From Flavobacterium psychrophilum (GTDB taxonomy: Bacteria > Bacteroidota > Bacteroidia > Flavobacteriales > Flavobacteriaceae): 5,087 nucleotides of DNA. The DNA lies in assembly GCA_945897545.1 (NCBI GenBank), contig CAMDGJ010000214.1, forward strand, positions 1 through 5,087. Reading direction: 5' to 3'. Positions within the stretch are counted from its first letter, which is position 1. Every line of letters starts with the position of its first letter. The notes under the pieces were generated by a model. It made no database searches. It saw only the letters and a program-made list of their open reading frames with translations, and was not told where the DNA came from. Below, one piece after another: positions 1 through 5,087 of this stretch. The position numbers were made by a program, and so were the translations under genes.

Positions 1-374
1 CGCCACTGGTTATGGAAGCACTAGAAAATGTAGGTTTAGCTCATACAATGAATTTAATGCCCGAAGAACTTTCAGGTGGAATGAAACGACGAATTGCGCT
101 TGCAAGAACGCTAATTTTGCAACCAAAAATTATTCTCTATGACGAACCCACAACGGGATTAGACCCCATAACGGCAAAGGAAATTTTGTTGCTGATGCAA
201 TCTATCCAAAAAAAATATAATACCTCAGCCATAATTATCACCCACGATGTAGATTGCGCGAGAGCCATTTCGAATCGGATGATTTTATTAGTCGATGGAA
301 TTAATTATACCGAAGGTACTTTTGAAGAATTAATTGCCTCAAAAGACCGGAAAGTAAAAGCTTTCTTTAAATAA
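1..374 (+). CDS. MlaF-like ABC transporter ATP-binding protein, C-terminal part (5' truncated by window edge)
   Basis: This is the ATPase subunit of an ABC transporter, most likely the MlaF-type ATPase that powers lipid movement between inner and outer membrane through an MlaE permease and an MCE protein. The reading frame is open from base 3, so the ATG at base 12 is probably internal and the true start lies upstream. Counting from that Met, I see the ABC signature LSGGMKRR (20-27), Walker B IILYDEP (40-46) with catalytic Glu45, the D-loop TTGLDP (47-52), and the switch His78 in IIITHD. Walker A and the Q-loop are missing because of the window edge. SGGMKRR followed by ARTL is typical of Mla/Ttg2-type ATPases. 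The next gene, 8 bp downstream, is an MCE protein, which supports the assignment. ABC ATPase identity is certain; the Mla subtype rests on the neighbour and motif style. Confidence 0.9.
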   Translation, partial: PLVMEALENVGLAHTMNLMPEELSGGMKRRIALARTLILQPKIILYDEPTTGLDPITAKEILLLMQSIQKKYNTSAIIITHDVDCARAISNRMILLVDGINYTEGTFEELIASKDRKVKAFFK

Positions 375-382
375 ATAGTATA

Positions 383-1375
383 ATGGAAAAAACAGCCTCA
401 CAAAAAATTAACCTTGGCCTTTTTGTAATCATTGGGTTATTGATTTTTATACTTGCCATTTATTTCATTGGCAACAAACAAAAAATGTTTGGGAAAACAA
501 ATCATTTGGAGACCGTATTCAACAACGTAAATGGATTGCAATTGGGCAACAATGTTCGCTATTCTGGGATTAACGTGGGAACCGTTCGTGGAATCGAAAT
601 GGTCAACGACACCACTATTCGTGTCGATATGATTATAGATAAATCCATTTTTTCCTATATAAAAAAAGACGCGATTGCGACCATTGGCTCTGACGGTTTA
701 GTAGGAAATATGATTATAAATATCATTCCTGGAAAAGGCAATGAACCATCAGTTCAAACAGGCGACGAAATTCTTTCTTTCAATCGGATTCGAACTGAAG
801 ATATGTTGAGTACCCTAAATATAACCAATAAAAATGCAGCCACACTCACAGCTAATTTGCTTAAAATTACGGATAAAATCATTAAAGGAAATGGAACTTT
901 GGGCTCTTTACTCAATGACACTTTAATTTCGAAAGACTTAAAAGAAACGATGCACTATTTAAAATTAACCAGTAAAGGAGCCTCTGAAACAATAACAAAA
1001 ATTGACAAACTTGTCGCTTCATTAGACAATATTAACAATGTATTAGGAGTCATAAAAGATTCGGCTGTAGCCAATAAATTAAAAAATATGGTTGCCAATT
1101 TAGATCAATCAACTATTGAAATAAATAATGTAATCGCTAACCTCAATGCAACCGTCTTAAATATCAAAGAAGGAAAAGGCGCTATTAACTATCTTACAAA
1201 TGACCCAGAATTAGTTCAAAAAATTGATTCCACAATGACAAATATCAATGACGCCAGTATAAAGTTGAATGAGAATATGGAAGCTATGAGACATAATTTT
1301 CTGTTTAGTGGATATTTCAAAAAACAGGAGAAAGCAAAAGCAAAAGCCGCCAATACGGCGGGAAATAAAAAATAA
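383..1375 (+). CDS. MlaD family (MCE domain) lipid-transport protein
   Basis: This is the substrate-binding/tunnel subunit of an Mla-like lipid transporter, anchored in the inner membrane with its bulk in the periplasm. One N-terminal membrane helix spans about residues 10-29 (LGLFVIIGLLIFILAIYFIG). The MCE domain spans about 41-117, from the TVFNNVNGLQLGNNVRYSGI region through VGTVRGIE to GSDGLVGNMIINIIPG. Residues 140-305 form a long, mostly helical, Asn/Leu/Ile-rich region likely to make coiled coils. It is followed by the HNFLFSGYFKK motif (304-314), which I associate with Bacteroidetes MlaD proteins, and a Lys/Ala-rich tail. At 330 residues it is much longer than E. coli MlaD (about 180), as is usual for this phylum. 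The start is the first ATG, 8 bp after the ATPase stop, with no Shine-Dalgarno; the membrane helix follows directly. The helical region holds two related segments (169-186 and 264-281). The ATPase-MCE order fits a mlaE-mlaF-mlaD operon whose permease would lie upstream. Confidence 0.92.
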   Translation: MEKTASQKINLGLFVIIGLLIFILAIYFIGNKQKMFGKTNHLETVFNNVNGLQLGNNVRYSGINVGTVRGIEMVNDTTIRVDMIIDKSIFSYIKKDAIATIGSDGLVGNMIINIIPGKGNEPSVQTGDEILSFNRIRTEDMLSTLNITNKNAATLTANLLKITDKIIKGNGTLGSLLNDTLISKDLKETMHYLKLTSKGASETITKIDKLVASLDNINNVLGVIKDSAVANKLKNMVANLDQSTIEINNVIANLNATVLNIKEGKGAINYLTNDPELVQKIDSTMTNINDASIKLNENMEAMRHNFLFSGYFKKQEKAKAKAANTAGNKK

Positions 1376-1411
1376 AATGTAAAAAACATATAATTATTAA
1401 AACTTAAAATC

Positions 1412-2458
1412 ATGATTACAGTAGAAAAATATGGTATTATTCTTAGCCCTACAGAAAACGAGTTTGAAAACAATGGCGTATTAAATCCAGGGATTTATCA
1501 GGAAGGAGACACCGTACACATTTTATATCGAGCAGACCAAAAAGCAAACCGCTCCACTATTGGATATGCAAAAACTGACGGGCCACTTAAAGTGGTGGAA
1601 AGAAATACCGAACCGCTAATAAGTGCCGATTTAGCTAGCGAGAAAAACGGGGTTAAAGATGCTCGAATTGTTAAAATTGAAGATACTTATTATATAACCT
1701 ACACTGCTTATGAAGGAATAAATACTATGGGTATTCTCGCTACATCTATGGATTTGATCCACTTTAAAAATGAAGCAATAATTACTCCTCAAATAAATTA
1801 TGGAGAATTCGAAAAATTAATCCGTAAATGCGGTAATAAACTAAACCCTAAATACCATTATAAGTACAATTTTTTTAAAGGATTAGGGCTATCGGAAGAA
1901 CAGTTCAAAGGAATTGGAGATAAGGATATAGTGATTTTTCCAAGAAAAATAAACGGAAAATTTGTCCTATTACATAGCCTATGGCCAGGAATTCAGATTG
2001 TATATTTTGAACATTGGAAAGATTTGACAAAATCATTTTGGGAAAATTATCTGCAAAAATTATCTGATTATATTGTTCTTGACCCCAAAGGTGTTTTTGA
2101 AGTAAATTCTATTGGAGTTGGCTGTCCACCTATTGAAACTAAAGACGGTTGGTTGCTGATTTATTATGGCATACAAGCAATGGCTTTTGGAGATATGTAT
2201 CACGTTAAAGCAGCTTTATTGCAACTAGACAAACCTGAAGTAGAAATAGCAAGACTCCCCTCTCCTCTATTTTCTCCTACAAAACAATGGGAAATAAAAG
2301 GCGAAGTGGACAATGTCGTGTTTCCAACAGGTCACGCCTTGTTCGGAAATGATCTCTACATTTATTATGGAGCGGCAAACAAGCAAATTGCAGTTGCCAA
2401 AATGGATATAAACGAATTGCTTTTGGAGCTAAAAAAAGCAAAAGTTAGTGACAATTAA
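1412..2458 (+). CDS. GH130-type glycosidase/phosphorylase paralogue, copy A (divergent active-site motifs)
   Basis: This is a member of the GH130 five-bladed beta-propeller family, whose characterised members phosphorolyse or hydrolyse beta-mannosides. Family blocks in order are NPGIY (25-29), HILYRA (36-41), DARIVKIEDTYYITYTAY (83-100), FPRKINGKF (176-184), PPIETKDGWLLIYYG (239-253), FSPT..W (287-293) and NVVFPTGHALFGNDLYIYYG (301-320). The general acid of the family should be Asp83. Three positions conserved in both sister copies are changed here: Lys82 for Glu, Ser189 for Arg after LLH, and Tyr252 for His in IYHG. The Arg and His probably belong to the phosphate/substrate pocket, so this copy may be a hydrolase, have altered specificity or be inactive. 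Residues 127-169 look like an insertion relative to the family pattern I know. There is no signal peptide or membrane segment, so it is cytoplasmic. It is 348 residues with an intact frame. The start follows an A/T-rich leader 36 bp after the MlaD gene. It is about 67% identical to copy B by hand count. The substrate is not determinable. Confidence 0.88.
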   Translation: MITVEKYGIILSPTENEFENNGVLNPGIYQEGDTVHILYRADQKANRSTIGYAKTDGPLKVVERNTEPLISADLASEKNGVKDARIVKIEDTYYITYTAYEGINTMGILATSMDLIHFKNEAIITPQINYGEFEKLIRKCGNKLNPKYHYKYNFFKGLGLSEEQFKGIGDKDIVIFPRKINGKFVLLHSLWPGIQIVYFEHWKDLTKSFWENYLQKLSDYIVLDPKGVFEVNSIGVGCPPIETKDGWLLIYYGIQAMAFGDMYHVKAALLQLDKPEVEIARLPSPLFSPTKQWEIKGEVDNVVFPTGHALFGNDLYIYYGAANKQIAVAKMDINELLLELKKAKVSDN

Positions 2459-2499
2459 AAAACCAATCAAAAAGTAATTGAATTATTAACAATCGAGTT

Positions 2500-3537
2500 A
2501 TGATAGCAGTAGAAAAACTTGGAATAATTCTGAGTCCCACCAACAACGAATTTGAAAACAATGGTGTATTAAATCCCGGGGTTTATCAGGAAGGAAACAC
2601 TGTACATATATTATATCGAGCTGTACAAAACGGAAATATTTCGACTATAGGTTACGCAAAAACCGATGGTCCTTGCAACGTTATAGAAAGACGTGATCAA
2701 GCCTTGATTAACCGGGACTTCGATTATGAAAGTCGCGGAGTAGAAGATGCACGAATCGTGAAAATTGAGGGTACTTTTTACATCACCTACGCAGCTTATG
2801 ATGGCTCAAATGTAATGGGAGCACTTGCAACTTCAAAAGATTTAGTCACTATTGAAAAACATGGAATAATTACACCAAAAATAACCTATAAAGACTATGA
2901 ACGTTATGCGCTTTGTAACGGGAATAAATTAAATCCAAAATACCATCATTACTATCGGCTTTATGAGGAAATGGGTCTCATTGCTGACGAGTTACGATTC
3001 TTAAAAGATAAAGACGTAGTACTTTTTCCAAGAAAAATAAAAGGAAAATTTGTTATGTTACACCGCATCTGGCCTGGAATCCAGATTGTATATTTTGAAG
3101 CTTGGAGTGAATTAAATGACCTATTTTGGAAAAAATACATAGAAAACTTAACGGATTATATTGTTCTTGACCCCAAGGGACCTTTCGAAGTAAATTACAT
3201 TGGAGCAGGATGTCCTCCTATCGAAACGGCTGAGGGCTGGTTATTAATTTATCACGGTGTGCAAGAAACAACTACAGGGCGTACCTATCATGCCAAGGCC
3301 GCTTTATTAGAATTAGATAAGCCAGAAGTAGAAATAGCACGATTAAATTTGCCTCTCTTTTCTCCTACCAAACAATGGGAAATCGAAGGCGAAGTCAATG
3401 ATGTTGTTTTCCCAACAGGACACGCATTGTTCGGCGAAGATCTTTATATCTATTATGGTGCCGCAGATAAACATAAGGCCGTAGCAAAAATGAACATAAA
3501 CGAACTACTTCAAGAATTAAAAAAACAGCCGTTATAA
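2500..3537 (+). CDS. GH130-type mannoside phosphorylase/glycosidase paralogue, copy B
   Basis: This is the second of three tandem GH130-type beta-propeller enzymes, predicted to act in the cytoplasm on a beta-mannoside-like substrate. It aligns with copy A without any gap over 345 residues, at about 67% identity by hand count. It keeps the conserved active-site motifs: GVEDARI (80-86, presumed general acid Asp83), FPRKIKGKF (176-184), LHRIWPG (187-193), GAGCPPIET (235-243), IYHG (250-253) and VVFPTGHAL (302-310). Retention of the Lys/His/Arg set fits phosphorylase chemistry, since studied GH130 phosphorylases bind phosphate with such side chains; mapping them to these exact residues is inference. 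The extra segment at 127-169 is present, with GNKLNPKY (141-148) conserved and the rest strongly diverged. The start ATG follows ATCGAGTT without a clear ribosome binding site, but the N-terminal IAVEKLGIILSPT matches the sister proteins at the same distance, fixing the start. It lies 41 bp after copy A, probably in the same transcript. Hydrolase or glycosyltransferase-like activity cannot be excluded. Confidence 0.9.
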   Translation: MIAVEKLGIILSPTNNEFENNGVLNPGVYQEGNTVHILYRAVQNGNISTIGYAKTDGPCNVIERRDQALINRDFDYESRGVEDARIVKIEGTFYITYAAYDGSNVMGALATSKDLVTIEKHGIITPKITYKDYERYALCNGNKLNPKYHHYYRLYEEMGLIADELRFLKDKDVVLFPRKIKGKFVMLHRIWPGIQIVYFEAWSELNDLFWKKYIENLTDYIVLDPKGPFEVNYIGAGCPPIETAEGWLLIYHGVQETTTGRTYHAKAALLELDKPEVEIARLNLPLFSPTKQWEIEGEVNDVVFPTGHALFGEDLYIYYGAADKHKAVAKMNINELLQELKKQPL

Positions 3538-3587
3538 ATTTCAGATTTTGAAGGTTAAAAATAATATCAATAATAACAAATAAAATT

Positions 3588-4625
3588 ATGGTTACAATTG
3601 AAAAACTTGGCATATTAATGGGACCTACTGAAATGGAGTTTGAAAAATATGGAGTACTAAACCCAGGTATTTTCCAAGACGGAAACAACGTGCATTTGTT
3701 TTATAGAGCTGTAGAATTTGGAAACATTTCCACAATTGGTTATGCTAAATCCGATGGCCCCTTCAATATTGTGGAAAGAATGGACCGACCATTGATTGAA
3801 ATTGATTTCGAATATGAAAAACACGGAGTTGAGGATGCTAGAATTGTAAAAATAGAAGATACATATTATTTAACCTATACGGCTTATGATGGCATCAATG
3901 CAATGGGAGCACTCGCCTCTTCAAAAGATTTAATTCATTTTGAAAAACACGGTATAATTACTCCAAAAGTAAATTACCAAGACTATAAAGACTTTATAAC
4001 CTATAAAAATAAGGAAGATCTTAACCCAAAGTACCTTTTTTTATATAATCTTTTTGCCGAAATTGGATTAGTTGCAGATAAGTTTAGATTTCTTAGAGAC
4101 AAGGATATCGTTCTTTTTCCAAGAAAAATAAACGGGAAATTCGCCTTGTTACATCGCATTTGGCCAGGAATCCAAATTGTATATTTTGATCATTGGGCGG
4201 ATCTAACAAAATCTTTTTGGGAAGATTACCTAAAAAACTTAACCGATTATATTGTTCTGGATCCAAAAGGTTTTTTTGAAGTGAATTATATTGGAGCCGG
4301 AGGTCCTCCCATAGAAACTGAAGACGGTTGGTTATTAATTTATCATGGAGTACAAGAAACAATAACAGGGAAAACATATCACGCTATGGCAGCTTTATTG
4401 CATGTAGACAAACCTGAAATTGAAATTTCAAGGCTGAAATACCCATTATTTTCTCCCACTAGAATATGGGAAAGAGTGGGTATCGTAAATAATGTAGTAT
4501 TCCCTTCGGGTCAAGCCTTATTCGGAAATGACCTTTATATATATTATGGCGTGGCAGATGAGAGCATAGCTGTCGTAAAATTAGACATCAATGAATTACT
4601 GTTAGAACTCAGAATGCAAACTTAA
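3588..4625 (+). CDS. GH130-type mannoside phosphorylase/glycosidase paralogue, copy C
   Basis: This is the third tandem GH130-type enzyme, 345 residues and about 67% identical to copy B by hand count, without signal peptide and so predicted cytoplasmic. Motifs are NPGIF (25-29), GVEDARIVKIEDTYY (80-94, presumed general acid Asp83), FPRKINGKF (177-185), LHRIWPG (188-194), GAGGPPIET (236-244), IYHG (251-254) and VVFPSGQAL (303-311). One extra residue lies in the variable segment (about 127-170), near NKEDLNPKY, so later numbering is shifted by one from copies A and B. It retains Glu82, Arg190 and His253, which copy A has lost. Its own differences include Gly239 where A and B have Cys, Gln309 where they have His, and RIWERVGIV where they have KQWEI.GEV, hinting at a separate substrate preference. 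The start follows an A-rich leader (ATAAAATT before ATG), 50 bp after copy B. The glycosyltransferase begins 12 bp after its stop, suggesting co-expression. Family assignment is strong; reaction and substrate are inferred. Confidence 0.9.
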   Translation: MVTIEKLGILMGPTEMEFEKYGVLNPGIFQDGNNVHLFYRAVEFGNISTIGYAKSDGPFNIVERMDRPLIEIDFEYEKHGVEDARIVKIEDTYYLTYTAYDGINAMGALASSKDLIHFEKHGIITPKVNYQDYKDFITYKNKEDLNPKYLFLYNLFAEIGLVADKFRFLRDKDIVLFPRKINGKFALLHRIWPGIQIVYFDHWADLTKSFWEDYLKNLTDYIVLDPKGFFEVNYIGAGGPPIETEDGWLLIYHGVQETITGKTYHAMAALLHVDKPEIEISRLKYPLFSPTRIWERVGIVNNVVFPSGQALFGNDLYIYYGVADESIAVVKLDINELLLELRMQT

Positions 4626-4637
4626 ACACCATTTCGG

Positions 4638-5087
4638 ATGAAAGATAAAAAAGAAATGAAAATGCTAATTGTCAGCTCATATCCTCCACGAGAGTGTGGA
4701 CTGGCAACTTTTTCGAATGATATTGCAAATTCAATAAAAAAAGTATTTGGGAATTCACTCCCCATTGAAATATGTGCACTGCAAAATGATGAGAATCAGT
4801 TCGAATATGGCAATGATGTAAAGTATATTTTAACTACAGATTCTTTAGATAATTACCGTCAAATTGCAGAGAAAATAAATGAACGTAAGGATATAGGGTT
4901 AGTTTGCATTCAACATGAATTTGGGCTTCATAGATCTGAATATGGCGATTATTTAATTGCGTTTCTATTAGCATTAAACAAACCTATTGTCACAGTTTTT
5001 CACACAGTATTGCCAGAACCAGATAAAAAAAGAAAAAAAGTGGTTAGGGCAATAGCCGATTTATCAAATAAAATAATAGTTCTCACT
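4638..5087 (+). CDS. GT4-like glycosyltransferase, N-terminal part (3' truncated by window edge)
   Basis: This is the N-terminal, acceptor-side Rossmann domain of a GT-B fold glycosyltransferase of the GT4 type; 150 codons are visible and the frame is open to the window end. Seen in the translation are MLIVSSYPPRECGLATFSND (9-28), a strand-helix pattern with a conserved-looking IQHEFGLH (91-98), GDYLIAFL (103-110) and VFHTVLPEP (120-128). The PPRECG.ATF and QHEFG combination is typical of a bacterial GT4-like clade. The donor-binding C-terminal half, with its EX7E-type motif, is beyond the window, so donor and acceptor sugars cannot be named. Three in-frame starts are possible: ATG 4638, 4656 and 4662. 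The one at 4656 gives MKMLIVSSYPP, the usual distance for this family, and follows an A-rich leader. I give the longest form. The gene sits 12 bp (or 30 bp) after copy C, so it is probably co-transcribed with the GH130 array and may build the glycan that those enzymes turn over. Confidence 0.88.
   Translation, partial: MKDKKEMKMLIVSSYPPRECGLATFSNDIANSIKKVFGNSLPIEICALQNDENQFEYGNDVKYILTTDSLDNYRQIAEKINERKDIGLVCIQHEFGLHRSEYGDYLIAFLLALNKPIVTVFHTVLPEPDKKRKKVVRAIADLSNKIIVLT

Larger units (their letters stand above)
1412..4625 (+). repeat. Tandem array of three GH130-type paralogues
   Basis: Three full-length, same-strand genes of 349, 346 and 346 codons follow one another with 41 and 50 bp spacers. 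A and B align without gaps and C differs by a single residue insertion near position 141. Hand counts give about 231/345 identities for A-B and about 232/345 for B-C. This points to tandem duplication followed by divergence. The spacers share no obvious sequence, so the repeat unit is essentially the coding region. None of the copies is truncated or frameshifted. Confidence 0.9.

Noticed and set aside
1374..1390. Short inverted repeat ATGT/ACAT with an A-rich loop after the MlaD gene, considered as a terminator
   Set aside because: The stem is only about 4 bp and AT-only apart from one pair, with no following T-run. It is too weak to call.
1216..1473. Minus-strand open frame (85 codons) over the MlaD end and copy A start
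   Set aside because: It lies opposite two well-supported genes, and its Phe/Ser-rich translation mirrors the A-rich coding strand. It has no recognisable domain.
1412..2458. Copy A as a pseudogene
   Set aside because: The frame is full length with no stops or frameshifts, and most family blocks are intact. The motif changes are point substitutions consistent with altered function.
2459..2499. TAATT-G-AATTA palindrome in the A-B spacer, considered as an operator
   Set aside because: Such a palindrome is easily met by chance in AT-rich DNA, and it is not repeated in the other spacers.
3538..3587. Possible Bacteroidetes promoter (TAnnTTTG -7 box) in the B-C spacer, suggested by CAGATTTTG
   Set aside because: The TA of the box is absent, and no properly spaced -33 TTG element is evident. 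None of the other spacers has a match either.
3395..3688. Minus-strand open frame (97 codons) spanning the copy B/copy C junction
   Set aside because: It is antisense to conserved coding sequence at both ends and shows no family resemblance. The low-GC spacer explains the open frame.
4093..4377. Minus-strand open frame (94 codons) inside copy C
   Set aside because: It is entirely antisense to the conserved FPRK-to-IYHG region of a GH130 gene, so the reading is imposed by the opposite strand.
1..5087. CRISPR array, tRNA/rRNA genes, insertion sequence or attachment sites
   Set aside because: There are no short spaced direct repeats, no cloverleaf-like or rRNA-like stretch and no transposase motif. 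The only large repeat is the paralogous gene array.

Overview
This is an AT-rich, gene-dense window, read entirely on the + strand. It most resembles a Bacteroidetes genome of the Flavobacterium type. The grounds are the low GC, the absence of Shine-Dalgarno sequences (start codons follow A/T-rich leaders), the MlaF-MlaD gene order with a long-tailed MlaD, and the style of the sugar-enzyme sequences. This is recognition from memory, not a database result.

Layout: (1) Bases 1-374 hold the C-terminal half of an ABC-transporter ATPase of the MlaF type, cut by the window edge. (2) Bases 383-1375 encode an MlaD/MCE-domain protein anchored in the inner membrane. Together these are the tail of a lipid-transport (Mla-like) operon. 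(3) Bases 1412-4625 hold three consecutive, full-length paralogues of a GH130-type five-bladed beta-propeller enzyme (mannoside phosphorylase/mannosidase superfamily). By hand count adjacent copies are about two-thirds identical. They are called copies A, B and C here. (4) From base 4638 to the window end is the N-terminal part of a GT4-like glycosyltransferase.

The gaps between genes are 8, 36, 41, 50 and 12 bp, with no convincing terminator or promoter in any of them, so the whole block could be one transcript. No stretch longer than 50 bp lacks a gene. The GH130 copies have no signal peptide or membrane segment, so they should act in the cytoplasm. That fits phosphorolysis or synthesis of an internal mannoside rather than digestion of external mannan. 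A glycosyltransferase directly behind them suggests a make-and-recycle cassette for a beta-mannoside-like glycan or oligosaccharide. The substrate is inferred from the family only.

The most interesting signal is asymmetry within the array. Copies B and C keep the conserved GH130 motifs (GVEDAR, LHR, IYHG), while copy A has a different residue in each (GVKDAR, LHS, IYYG). Each change is explainable by one base substitution in an otherwise intact, well-conserved gene. Copy A may therefore be a hydrolase, an altered-specificity enzyme or a non-catalytic partner. All three copies also carry an extra variable segment of about 40 residues between conserved propeller blocks, and EDAR where I would expect EDPR.
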